DNA of 32,347 bases. It comes from JACJXF01 sp964349045 (GTDB taxonomy: Bacteria; Bacteroidota; Bacteroidia; Bacteroidales; GCA-2748055). The position numbers and the translations under genes are program-made. Of this stretch, positions 23,266-31,476 are shown in pieces. The stretch covers positions 1 to 32,347 of the forward strand of contig CAYGFI010000037.1 of NCBI GenBank assembly GCA_964349045.1, written 5' to 3'. Numbering within the stretch: the stretch's first letter is position 1; the number at the start of each line of letters is the position of its first letter. The notes beneath the pieces are model-generated. The model saw only the letters and a list, made by a program, of their open reading frames with translations, did no database searches and had not been told where the DNA came from.

Positions 23266-25293
23266 TTATAAAAAGTTTAAAAAGTGCAATAAAAATATAA
23301 TATTATCAATGATAAAAGGAAGGATAATGATCGACAGAATAAAAATTATTCCATATAAAATATATCGCTGCAACCTGCCATTCTGCAGAAAAAGGAATAC
23401 GGATATAAAAATTTTAATCAGTTTCAGAGGCTTATCAATAAAAAAACGTTCAATGATGTCGTAAGGATGAGTTTCGTACTGTTTTTTCGCTGGAAATACC
23501 TCGGTAATATCCATCTCATGTTTCCCTATTTCGAGAAAAGGTTTTGCTAGCTTGGTATAGGTACGCACAAAAGAGCCGGCGGTATACTGCAATTTCGGAG
23601 AAGCTGATGGATACGCACATCCCCAAGTAGGGCCAATGTTAACGGGGGAGTTGCGGGTAAAACGTTTTCTGAATAAAAGAACGGACAGGATCAGTAAAAT
23701 AAATCCCAGACTAAGGTAATTTATTTTGTACAAAGAAGATACCGCATCAAAGCCTGCACCTCCTGCCACCGGGTTTAATCCACCAGTAAAAAGTAAAACA
23801 GGCTGCTGTAAAATCGTGATAAACAAAGAAGGAAAAAGACCTATTAAAAATATCATGAAAACCGCAAGAAGCATCGGGAGTAGTTGCCAGAAACCAGCTT
23901 CCTCAATTTTTTCAGGATTTTCCTTTCGGGAATTTCCTAAAAATACAATGCTAAAAGCCTTCGTGAAACACAACATAGCCAATCCCCCGATAAAAACAAG
24001 AGAAAGCAAAGCAAAACCGATAATAATCATTGCTACAAGACCGGCATGGGAAAGCCAGTTAAAAATGCCTCCATAAATCAGGAACTCAGACACAAAGCCG
24101 TTAAGGGGAGGAAGTCCGCAGATGGCCAGGGCAGAAATAAAAAACACGATGGCGGTTACAGGCATAAACATTCGTATTCCGCCAAGTTTTTCAATGTTCA
24201 TGGTATGACTGGCAAGATACACGTTTCCGGCCGCATAAAACAAAGCCGATTTAAACAGGGAATGATTCAGGGTATGCAGCAATGCGCCCAAAAATCCAAG
24301 AACCGCCATAGTATGGTTCCCGTCGCCGATACCGATACAACCAACCCCTATCCCTATTCCGATGATACCAATATTCTCAATGCTGTGGTACGCGAGAAGC
24401 CTTTTCAGGTTATGCTGTATTATTGCAAGCATGACCCCGTAAACACCAGAAACTATAGAAATAAACAAAATAAAATAACCAATGGTTGTGAAATCTGCTT
24501 TTATAAGAAGTACCATCCTTAAAATTCCGTAAATTCCTGCTTTTATAACGATACCTGACAAAAGTCCTGAAATATGGGCCGGAGCTACAGGATGCGCATA
24601 CGGAAGCCAGGTATGAAAAGGAACAAATCCCGACTTTATGGCAAATCCCACGAAAAAAATCACAAAAAGAAAAGTGCTGGTTAACAAAGGCTGAGTGTTG
24701 GAGAATTGAGTTATTGCTTCAAAACTATACGAACCGGTTTTAAAGGCTACGTAAATAAAACCCAGCATCAGGAAAACAATGGATACATGGGACTGAATAA
24801 GGTAATTGATGCCTGCCTTTATAGTTTTGGTCTTATTATGCTCAAAAGTGACAAGGAAAAATGCCGAAAGCGCCATTAACTCCCAGAATAAAAGGAAAAC
24901 CATTGAGTTCTGTACCGCACAGGTAGCAATCAGAGCAAAATGAATCAGCAGGAATGAAATGCTATGAAGACTTATTTCATTTTTCTGTGAAATATAATGT
25001 TTCATATACTGAAGTCCATAAAGAGCCGACGTGATAACGGTGAAATTAATCGTGAGAATAAACCATGCGGATAAGGCATCTATTTTAATGACTACTTCGC
25101 CAAAAGGAATGGTTCCGGTAAGCAAAAAATCAAAAGTATGGCCTGCTAATGCCTGAACTGCAATAGTACTGCTGATCATGACATTAATAATGACCGTTGC
25201 AAGTACGATAAATCCTTTTTGCCGGGTATTCACAAAAAAAATCGAAATAACCGGGATAATTGTCAGTATGAGAAAAAGATTTATCAGCGCCAT
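23266..25293 (-). CDS. HyfB-like antiporter-type membrane subunit, second copy
   Basis: Membrane protein of 675 residues with about 14-16 segments, related to NuoL/MrpA. It has LLFWELMALSAFFLVTFEH with the membrane glutamate, the HTWLPYAHPVAPAHISGLLSGIVIKAGIYGI segment with channel lysine, LLAYHSIENIGIIGIGIG, LLHTLNHSLFKSALFYAAG, and GLPPLNGFVSEFLIYG. The C-terminal extension TWGCAYPSASPKLQYTAGSF followed by one or two membrane segments is typical of HyfB. Very similar over its whole length to the preceding gene, so the pair arose by duplication. Its ATG overlaps the upstream gene by 10 nt. Confidence 0.92.
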   Translation of the reverse strand: MALINLFLILTIIPVISIFFVNTRQKGFIVLATVIINVMISSTIAVQALAGHTFDFLLTGTIPFGEVVIKIDALSAWFILTINFTVITSALYGLQYMKHYISQKNEISLHSISFLLIHFALIATCAVQNSMVFLLFWELMALSAFFLVTFEHNKTKTIKAGINYLIQSHVSIVFLMLGFIYVAFKTGSYSFEAITQFSNTQPLLTSTFLFVIFFVGFAIKSGFVPFHTWLPYAHPVAPAHISGLLSGIVIKAGIYGILRMVLLIKADFTTIGYFILFISIVSGVYGVMLAIIQHNLKRLLAYHSIENIGIIGIGIGVGCIGIGDGNHTMAVLGFLGALLHTLNHSLFKSALFYAAGNVYLASHTMNIEKLGGIRMFMPVTAIVFFISALAICGLPPLNGFVSEFLIYGGIFNWLSHAGLVAMIIIGFALLSLVFIGGLAMLCFTKAFSIVFLGNSRKENPEKIEEAGFWQLLPMLLAVFMIFLIGLFPSLFITILQQPVLLFTGGLNPVAGGAGFDAVSSLYKINYLSLGFILLILSVLLFRKRFTRNSPVNIGPTWGCAYPSASPKLQYTAGSFVRTYTKLAKPFLEIGKHEMDITEVFPAKKQYETHPYDIIERFFIDKPLKLIKIFISVFLFLQNGRLQRYILYGIIFILSIIILPFIIDNIIFLLHFLNFL

Positions 25294-27305
25294 AAATTAA
25301 AAATTGTTCCTATAAATATGATCAGTATAAAAGCGATACCATAAACCACATAAGTCTGAACTCTCCCATTCTGAATAAAAACAAACAGGTTCATGATGCG
25401 GTTCAATCCTTTCGGGAAATGCCGGATCAGTTTCTTTTCAAATATATCGGAATAATGGGATGAATATTTGCGTTTTGCCGGGAAGACATCAACTTTCGCT
25501 AATTCATGGTATTTTTTGCTTTCAAGCAGCAAAAAATCAAATAATTTTGCAAAACTCCTTGAATAGGATTTACCGGTGTATTGCATCTTTGGTCCAGGGG
25601 CAGCATAAGCACATCCCCAGGTAGTGTTGGTTTCTGCTGACCTGTTGCGGGTAAGAAAATAACGCGCGGCAAGTACCGATAAAACAATCAGGATAAAGAC
25701 CAGGGCAACTATACTAATACTTTTCAACAGAGGTATATAGGGCATAAAACCGATATTTACAGGGATAAATGCCGTGGAAAAATTTTCTGTAAGGATCCGG
25801 GCCGGGATTTTCAATACCCATAATGGCATAAAAGCTACTGCAAGCATTGCGAGGATGGTAATATACTGAGGGAAAAGCATAAGAGAGGAAACTTCATGAG
25901 GTTCGTGTTCCTGTTTGTGCCTGGGAGAGCCTAAAAACAGGGCTGAGAATGTCCTGGTGAAAGTAAGAACCGATATTCCTCCAATAAAACTTAGTCCGGC
26001 AAAAGCTAAAATCATTAAGGTGATCTGGGATACGCCGGGGGATATCATAGCCTGAAGCAAGCCATTATAAATCAAAAATTCGGAGATAAATCCGTTCAAA
26101 GGTGGTAACCCGGCTATGGCAACTGCAGCGATAAGAAATATCCCGCCGGTTTGAGGCATAAATTTCATGAGTCCGCCAAGCTTGTTCATGTCGCGGGTGT
26201 GCGTTTGCTGATAGACCGAACCCGCTGAGTAAAAAAGCAGTGATTTAAACAGGGAATGGTTTAATACGTGCAATAATGCTCCCCCGAAACCAAGATAGTA
26301 AAGTATTGCCTGATTTCTTGCAATCCCGATTAATCCAAGCCCGATACCTATTCCGATGATACCGATATTCTCAATTGTGCAATAGGCTAACATCTTTTTA
26401 AAATCGCGGTGTACAGAGGCATTCATAATACCAAATAATCCGGTCACAAGCGACAGTCCAATTATGATTTCTCCAAGAAGCAAAAAGTCATCCCGTAAAA
26501 ACGACACAACTCTGAAAATACCATAAATGCCCATTTTCACGATTACGCCCGACATGACGCCGGAGACATGCGAAGGAGCAGAAGGGTGAGCATGAGGGAG
26601 CCATGTATGCAGACCGATGAATCCCGCTTTGAGTCCGAAGCCAATAAAAAAGACCACGAATAATCCTATGTTCGGGAAATGGGTGAAGTAGGTTGCAATC
26701 CCTTTAAAATCCCATGTACCTGTTTTGAAATAAACCCAGATAAACGCGATCGTGAGAAATACCACGCTGAGATGCATTTGTACCATATAATTTACACCGG
26801 ATTTGATTACACGGGAGTTGGTGTGGTCGAAAAGAACCAGGAAAAGAGAAGATACCGACATGATTTCCCATACCACGATAAAGGCGATTCCGTTCTGTAC
26901 CATGCATACCCAGAGCATGGATGACTGGAACAGCAGGAAGAATACCCAGTGAAGGGATGCAATGGATGAGAGTGGCTTGTAGGCTTTCATGTAGCCTATA
27001 CCATAAATAATGCCGGTAAGTGTGACAAAACTGATAATTAATATGAACCATGCCGACAAGGCATCGATACGAAAAGGAACATTGCCAATGAATGAGCCCA
27101 GGGTAAAGATGATTTCGATCCCGTTATTTTTAATGGCCGAAACCGCTAACAGAGATGCAAGTATTGAGATCACGACAGCAGAAGCGGTAGCAACGGGAGG
27201 TTTAAATCTTTGCGGAAAAACCATGATACCGATACATCCGGTCAGTAATGTGAAAATATGCAGGTTAAAAAGAACAGTTGTAAGTTGAAGTCCATCCAAT
27301 CCCAT
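25284..27305 (-). CDS. HyfB-like antiporter-type membrane subunit, first copy
   Basis: First gene of the operon, 673 residues, about 14-16 membrane segments. Key segments are VVWEIMSVSSLFLVLFDH with the membrane glutamate, HTWLPHAHPSAPSHVSGVMSGVIVKMGIYGI, MLAYCTIENIGIIGIGIG, LLHVLNHSLFKSLLFYSAG, GLPPLNGFISEFLIYNG and the HyfB-like tail TWGCAYAAPGPKMQYTGKSY with a final membrane helix. In complex I relatives these subunits move protons or sodium ions. Start ATG at 27303-27305. A near-consensus box TTACTTTG lies about 30 bp upstream on the minus strand, but no convincing -33 box. The octamer array at 27418-27556 lies farther upstream. Confidence 0.92.
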   Translation of the reverse strand: MGLDGLQLTTVLFNLHIFTLLTGCIGIMVFPQRFKPPVATASAVVISILASLLAVSAIKNNGIEIIFTLGSFIGNVPFRIDALSAWFILIISFVTLTGIIYGIGYMKAYKPLSSIASLHWVFFLLFQSSMLWVCMVQNGIAFIVVWEIMSVSSLFLVLFDHTNSRVIKSGVNYMVQMHLSVVFLTIAFIWVYFKTGTWDFKGIATYFTHFPNIGLFVVFFIGFGLKAGFIGLHTWLPHAHPSAPSHVSGVMSGVIVKMGIYGIFRVVSFLRDDFLLLGEIIIGLSLVTGLFGIMNASVHRDFKKMLAYCTIENIGIIGIGIGLGLIGIARNQAILYYLGFGGALLHVLNHSLFKSLLFYSAGSVYQQTHTRDMNKLGGLMKFMPQTGGIFLIAAVAIAGLPPLNGFISEFLIYNGLLQAMISPGVSQITLMILAFAGLSFIGGISVLTFTRTFSALFLGSPRHKQEHEPHEVSSLMLFPQYITILAMLAVAFMPLWVLKIPARILTENFSTAFIPVNIGFMPYIPLLKSISIVALVFILIVLSVLAARYFLTRNRSAETNTTWGCAYAAPGPKMQYTGKSYSRSFAKLFDFLLLESKKYHELAKVDVFPAKRKYSSHYSDIFEKKLIRHFPKGLNRIMNLFVFIQNGRVQTYVVYGIAFILIIFIGTIFNLWR

Positions 27306-27417
27306 CGTTCTGCAATTAAGAAGTAATTATTTTATGCAAAGTAAAGGAATAATCGGGGAGATTGTTCCGGTTAAAGGGAATTGTTTTTAACCGATGAGAG
27401 GGTGGATGTGGGAGGAG

Positions 27418-27556
27418 GTGACGATGTGACGATGTGACGATGTGACGATGTGACGATGTGACGACGTGACGACGATGTGACGACACCGTGACAGGGTAAC
27501 GGAGTGACGGGATTTAAATAAAAGTCACGACATCACAACATCACGAAATCACGAAA
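27418..27556. repeat. Octamer tandem array (GTGACGAT family) with inverted arm
   Basis: Five tandem GTGACGAT units (27418-27457), then GTGACGAC variants and diverged units (GTGACAGG, GTAACGGA, GTGACGGG) to 27511. From 27524 to about 27556 reverse-complement words (GTCACGACATCACAACATCACG) follow in steps of 8-9. It sits between the divergent hyf-like operon and the tRNA gene. The unit GTGACGAT also begins the array at 8989. Confidence 0.88.
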
Positions 27557-27621
27557 TAAATACTTTACAATTTCGGAATCTGAATCCAATCAATTGTCAA
27601 TTCAAAAATTATTCACATCGA

Positions 27622-27652
27622 TTTCCATTATTGATAAAATTGATTAATTTCG
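27622..27652 (+). promoter_or_regulatory. Possible tRNA-Pro promoter
   Basis: TTTC (27622-27625), a 19-nt spacer and TAATTTCG (27645-27652) are each one mismatch from the TTTG-N19-TAnnTTTG consensus. Placement about 60 bp before the tRNA is reasonable. Confidence 0.4.
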
Positions 27653-27714
27653 CAGTCCTAATGAATCGGTAAATTATTGCAGGTTCAATGCCACAAACTA
27701 TCGTGGCGAGTCAT

Positions 27715-27788
27715 CGGGGTGTGGCGCAGTTGGCTAGCGCACTTGCATGGGGTGCAAGGGGTCGTGTGTTCGAGTCACATCACCCCGA
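27715..27788 (+). tRNA. tRNA-Pro (anticodon GGG)
   Basis: Complete 74-nt cloverleaf: acceptor CGGGGTG/CACCCCG, D stem GCGC/GCGC, anticodon stem CTTGC/GCAAG with loop ATGGGGT (anticodon GGG at 27749-27751), T stem GTGTG/CACAT with TTCGAGT loop, discriminator A at 27788. The C1-G72 pair and A73 are typical of bacterial proline tRNA. The genome does not encode CCA, so it must be added. A terminator follows directly. Confidence 0.95.
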
Positions 27789-27799
27789 CACTATTTTAG

Positions 27800-27837
27800 A
27801 AAAAGCTCTCAAATCTTATGATTTGCGGGCTTTTTTA
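27800..27837. terminator. Two-way Rho-independent terminator after tRNA-Pro
   Basis: AAAAGC (27801-27806) pairs with GCTTTT (27829-27834) and CAAATC pairs with GATTTG around a TTAT loop, with a small internal loop. T-tract follows on the plus strand, and A-tract precedes it so that it also works on the minus strand, where the small lipoprotein gene ends about 60 bp earlier. Confidence 0.85.
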
Positions 27838-27897
27838 TTTGGTTTAAATTGGTTTATAGCTTGCATACGCATCGCGACTGTCAACCAGTTCGAAATA

Positions 27898-28053
27898 TTA
27901 ACGGAGAATCTCAGGGGAGAATTCACTTCTCAACTGCTCAATGGAATAGTCATGTATATAGGGGGTGAAGGCTTTACGGGATTCCTGCCGGTTACATCCG
28001 CAGAGTGGGAGCAGGAGGATGATGATCTGTATAGTGGATAGGCTTTTTCGCAT
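27898..28053 (-). CDS. Small predicted lipoprotein (51 aa)
   Basis: Short gene of 51 residues. It begins MRKSLSTIQIIILLLPLCGC: a charged start, a hydrophobic run and a lipobox LCGC, giving lipid attachment at Cys20. The remaining 31 residues (NRQESRKAF, TPYIHDYSIEQ, LRSEFSPEILR) are polar and partly helical. A perfect minus-strand -7 box, TAACTTTG, lies at 28124-28131, and the two-way terminator at 27800-27837 would end its transcript. I recognise no family. It could be a small stand-alone lipoprotein or the N-terminal remnant of a longer one cut by the TAA at 27898-27900; the same frame stays open for 17 more codons after it. Confidence 0.5.
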   Translation of the reverse strand: MRKSLSTIQIIILLLPLCGCNRQESRKAFTPYIHDYSIEQLRSEFSPEILR

Positions 28054-28123
28054 AATTTGTGCTCTATTTGGCGATTAATTAACAGCCGGTATATATTTGA
28101 ACCGATTTCCAGAAGGATATAAT

Positions 28124-28131
28124 CAAAGTTA
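28124..28131 (-). promoter_or_regulatory. -7 box upstream of the small lipoprotein gene
   Basis: TAACTTTG on the minus strand matches TAnnTTTG exactly, about 70 bp ahead of the ATG at 28051-28053. No good -33 TTTG is present at the expected spacing. Confidence 0.4.
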
Positions 28132-28186
28132 AGTTTTTTGATTATTATATTGGTTCATTATTTTTACTTATTAATCCAAAATCACA

Positions 28187-28245
28187 TCTCCTTTCCTCCT
28201 TAGGAGAGAGCATGTCCCGCTTTGCGGGAGACGGGGTGGAGTCTG
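28187..28245. repeat. Double-hairpin intergenic element
   Basis: CTCC-TTA-GGAG followed by TCCCGC-TTT-GCGGGA and then GACGGGGTGGAG. I recall similar CCTCC...GGAG...CCCGCTTTGCGGG elements dispersed in many Bacteroidota genomes; here only one full copy is seen. It lies in the roughly 290-bp gap between divergent genes at 28053 and 28343. Confidence 0.55.
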
Positions 28246-28306
28246 TATTTCATTTATTTTTTAACATTTCAATACTAAATTACTTCTATATTTAACTATT
28301 CTATTT

Positions 28307-28314
28307 TACATTTG
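28307..28314 (+). promoter_or_regulatory. -7 box of the lipoprotein/DUF5723 operon
   Basis: TACATTTG matches TAnnTTTG exactly, 28 bp before the ATG at 28343. The -33 region is poor (TTCT at 28284-28287). Confidence 0.45.
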
Positions 28315-28342
28315 TTATAAAAACAAATATCACAATAAAGAT

Positions 28343-29962
28343 ATGCCACGGATCCGCACCCTTGCCTGTCTTCTCTTTGTAATTTTGTTATCTTCCTGCA
28401 TCAGGGAAGAATTTGATCCGGGGAAGTTCAGACTTTCAGGGAGCCTTGAACCGGGACTGGCTGTGCCTGTTGGATTTTCAAAATTAGAGGTTGAAAAATT
28501 CCTGAGGGATGCCAGCGAAGACAGTATTCTCCGGATTTCAGATGATGGTTTCCTAAGCCTTCGGTACTCCAGTAACGTTCTTTCCGGAACTATCGGGGAG
28601 CTGTTTTCAATTCCCCCGGTAAACCTGCAGACCTCCATTCTTAACCAGACAGACCTGATTATTGACATTCCGGTCCCGGGGACCAATCTTGAGCTTGAAG
28701 ATTCCATCCTGATACCTTTTACCCTGGCCGAAACATCTGCACGGCTCGACAGTATTCAACTGCAAAGCGGAAACCTGCAGGTAGACATTGATGCGCCGGG
28801 TATTAATGGTAATATTACCCTTGAATTCCCAGGGCTTCAGAATAATGGTATCCCCTTTTCGGCTGCAATCAACCTCCCCGACAATGGGTTTTCTCTTTCA
28901 CTGGCAGGTTATACCATTATTGCGGAACACGATACCGTGAATACCAATATGCTCAGGTGCATGCTGACGGTTAACCTGGAAAGCCCTGTCGGTCCAATCC
29001 TTCCCGGGGAGTCTGTTCTTGGGATTTCAACAGGACTGGACAACCTGGTGTATGAGACGATCTTTGGGGATTTCAGCGAACTGGAAATCGATATTCCCAG
29101 TATTAAATATGCCCCCGGTGTATTCAGCCAGGTCGCAGAAGGACAGTTTGAATTCGCCGCACCGAAAATTTCCCTGTTCTTTACAAACTCTGTCGGGGCA
29201 GCCGGCGGAATCGCTTTCAGACAGATTGAAGCAATCGACAGGAATAATATTCACCATTCCTTATCAGGTCCGGGTGTCCCAACTCCCGCTGATCCCAAAA
29301 TTATTGCTTATCCCGGCGTTAACCTTTTGGGTGAAGCTGTTAATGACAGCATAATCATTGACGCTACAAACTCCAATCTGCCGGTGATCCTGGGTTCAAA
29401 TCCTGATACCATCATTATCTCTGCATCCGCAAGCCTTGATCCCCCGGAAGATGGAAATCCTGCATTTCTACATTACGATTCAAGATACAGTGTTGATGCG
29501 GCCCTGGAAATACCCATCTGGGCCAAAGCAGAGTTTTTTGTCCTTCTCGATACCCTCGGATTCGATTACCTCAGCACCAGCCTGCCCGTACCGGAGGAAC
29601 TGGAACGGCTTATTGTTCGCATCAACATAACCAACTCTTTTCCTGTTTCAGTAACTCCCCAGGTCTACCTGTTTGATGAAAACTTTGTATTACTCGATAG
29701 TTTGTTTTCCGGAACAGAGGGAATAGAAGGAGGAGATGATACCAATGGCGATGGCAAAGTAGATCCTCACATCCAGGATCCTTTCGAAATTGACCTCTCA
29801 AAATCCACGATAGTAAACCTGAGTAACACTCACTCCATTGTCACCAGGGGCAAATTAATAACTACCGGTTACCCGGAAAAGGATGTAAGATTTTACGTGG
29901 ATTATTTTCTCTATTATAACATTGGGCTTATTGCCCAATTGAAGATCAATACAGGGAAGTAA
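28343..29962 (+). CDS. Large predicted lipoprotein of unknown function
   Basis: 539 residues with a lipoprotein signal: MPRIRTLACLLFVILLSSC, lipid attachment at Cys19. The mature part is predicted mostly beta-strand with repeated phrases of the type LDSIQLQSGNLQVDIDAP and LEFPGLQNNGIPFSAAINLPD, suggesting several Ig- or LEA-like beta-sandwich domains. Near residues 465-476 there is a DDTNGDGKVDPH loop resembling a calcium-binding EF-hand or thrombospondin type 3 loop. No enzyme motif is visible. The stop overlaps the start of a DUF5723 outer-membrane-type protein (TAATG), so the two are probably made together and may act together at the outer membrane; that is inference from context. The function is unknown. 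Confidence 0.85.
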   Translation: MPRIRTLACLLFVILLSSCIREEFDPGKFRLSGSLEPGLAVPVGFSKLEVEKFLRDASEDSILRISDDGFLSLRYSSNVLSGTIGELFSIPPVNLQTSILNQTDLIIDIPVPGTNLELEDSILIPFTLAETSARLDSIQLQSGNLQVDIDAPGINGNITLEFPGLQNNGIPFSAAINLPDNGFSLSLAGYTIIAEHDTVNTNMLRCMLTVNLESPVGPILPGESVLGISTGLDNLVYETIFGDFSELEIDIPSIKYAPGVFSQVAEGQFEFAAPKISLFFTNSVGAAGGIAFRQIEAIDRNNIHHSLSGPGVPTPADPKIIAYPGVNLLGEAVNDSIIIDATNSNLPVILGSNPDTIIISASASLDPPEDGNPAFLHYDSRYSVDAALEIPIWAKAEFFVLLDTLGFDYLSTSLPVPEELERLIVRINITNSFPVSVTPQVYLFDENFVLLDSLFSGTEGIEGGDDTNGDGKVDPHIQDPFEIDLSKSTIVNLSNTHSIVTRGKLITTGYPEKDVRFYVDYFLYYNIGLIAQLKINTGK

Positions 29963-31476
29963 TGAAAGTCCTTGATTTCTTATTCATCCCTCCTCCCCTT
30001 TGGAGAATTTCACACAAAACAATAATCCTAGTAGTAATTTTAACCCAACTTCATTTTATAGTTATTGCGCAGGACAATACATTATATCATATTCCTGTAA
30101 TACCCCAGGCAAACCAGCTGAATCCTGCATTGATCCATAGGTGTAGAGTGTATGTTGAGCTTCCCGTTATTTCATCCATAAAGCTCAATATCCGTAATAC
30201 CGGTTTTGGTTTCCATGATGCGGTTCATTCAGATGAAGCGACAGGTCCGGATGTTTATTTCCTGGATCTTGAAAAACTCGACAGGAAACTCAGGAGTATC
30301 AATTACTTCATGACTTATCTCGATGTAGACTTGCTCGGTATTGGCTTTCCCGTTAAGGACTGGTATTTTACTTTTGGCATCAATCATCACACTTCACTGA
30401 GGTTAAGCTACCCGGATGATATTGTTACAGTAAAAGACGGAAACTGGGATGTTGATGCGGGAGCGCCGATACCAATAAGCTTCAGCGGCCTCGGTATTGA
30501 TATCAGTATGTGGAATTCAATAGGAATCAGCGCCGCGAGGGAGGTGAATGACCAGCTTACTGCAGGCCTGCGGCTTAAATACCTGCAGGGAATGGCCAAC
30601 CTGAATACCCGCAGATCGCAGCTTGACCTGAACACCCTTGAAAACCCGGTCGCACTTGAAGCGGAAGCAAGATATCTTATGAATGTTTCCTTTCCGGTCG
30701 TGCTGGGCTATAATAACTCAGGACTGGTAGACGAAATAAACCTGGACAATGTTTTCGGCAATATCACCGGTGATTTTATCTTTAACAAAAACCGCGGGGC
30801 TGCTATTGATGCGGGAATAGTATTTGATTATGATGATAATATTCAGCTCTCTGCAAGTATCACTGACCTGGGATTTATCCGCTGGAAGAAGAATGTAAAC
30901 AATTTCAATGCGGAAGGAAGTTACAGTTTTACCGGTATTGACATTGACCGGTACCAGTCAGAACCCGGACAGGCAGATCTCCTGCAGGCCCTGCAGGATT
31001 CACTTTTCCGGGCATTCACAGCAGAAGGCACCACAAAGGGCTATTTTACAATGGCGCCGGTAAGGGTTTTTGGAGGGATCACTTATAAATTCCTCCCAAA
31101 GCTTAACGCTGGCGCTATGACCCGGATCGAGTTCTATGACCTGAATATCAGACCGTCCCTTACCCTTTCAATGAACTACACCCCAATCCCGTCCCTTGCT
31201 GCAACTTTGAGCTATACTGTCATGAACAATAAGTTCGACCAGGCAGGAGCCGGACTGGTATTAGGAAACCGTGGGGCGCAATTCTACATCCTCACAGATA
31301 ACATTCCTGTCCGGTTCACAGGCCTGGCAGGCTCCCCCGTTTTCTGGCCCTATAATGCCCGCATGCTCAGTCTGCGCTTTGGGTTTAACCTCCTTTTCGG
31401 CTGCAACCAGAAAGACAGCAAAGGTAGGTCGCACAGGCCCGGAAGCAGGAAGGGTACTTGTCCTGCATATTGGTAA
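29962..31476 (+). CDS. DUF5723 family outer membrane beta-barrel protein
   Basis: 504 residues. A hydrophobic export signal (TIILVVILTQLHFIVIAQ) ends near residue 36, preceded by an unusually long start segment (MKVLDFLFIPPPLWRISHK). The mature part begins with the family-like YHIPVIPQANQLNPAL and alternates hydrophobic and polar residues in amphipathic strands, e.g. FTFGINHHTSLRLSYPDD and DAGIVFDYDDNIQLSASITDLGFIRWKKN, as in FadL/PorV-like barrels. DUF5723 proteins are found in Bacteroidota and have no known function. The start overlaps the lipoprotein stop by one base. The C-terminus (FGFNLLFGCNQKDSKGRSHRPG) is followed by a basic tail. Confidence 0.82.
   Translation: MKVLDFLFIPPPLWRISHKTIILVVILTQLHFIVIAQDNTLYHIPVIPQANQLNPALIHRCRVYVELPVISSIKLNIRNTGFGFHDAVHSDEATGPDVYFLDLEKLDRKLRSINYFMTYLDVDLLGIGFPVKDWYFTFGINHHTSLRLSYPDDIVTVKDGNWDVDAGAPIPISFSGLGIDISMWNSIGISAAREVNDQLTAGLRLKYLQGMANLNTRRSQLDLNTLENPVALEAEARYLMNVSFPVVLGYNNSGLVDEINLDNVFGNITGDFIFNKNRGAAIDAGIVFDYDDNIQLSASITDLGFIRWKKNVNNFNAEGSYSFTGIDIDRYQSEPGQADLLQALQDSLFRAFTAEGTTKGYFTMAPVRVFGGITYKFLPKLNAGAMTRIEFYDLNIRPSLTLSMNYTPIPSLAATLSYTVMNNKFDQAGAGLVLGNRGAQFYILTDNIPVRFTGLAGSPVFWPYNARMLSLRFGFNLLFGCNQKDSKGRSHRPGSRKGTCPAYW

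Noticed and set aside
18315..27305. Functional NiFe hydrogenase 4 or formate hydrogenlyase
   Set aside because: The large subunit lacks all four NiFe-binding cysteines and there is no maturation endopeptidase or formate dehydrogenase gene nearby.
18315..27305. Respiratory complex I (nuo) operon
   Set aside because: No NuoE, F, G, I, J, K order; two HyfB-type subunits with HyfB-specific tails and HyfE/HyfC/HyfG-like genes fit the hydrogenase-4-like group instead.
27688..28041. Plus-strand 117-residue frame
   Set aside because: It runs through tRNA-Pro and its terminator; the region is better explained by the tRNA and the minus-strand small lipoprotein.
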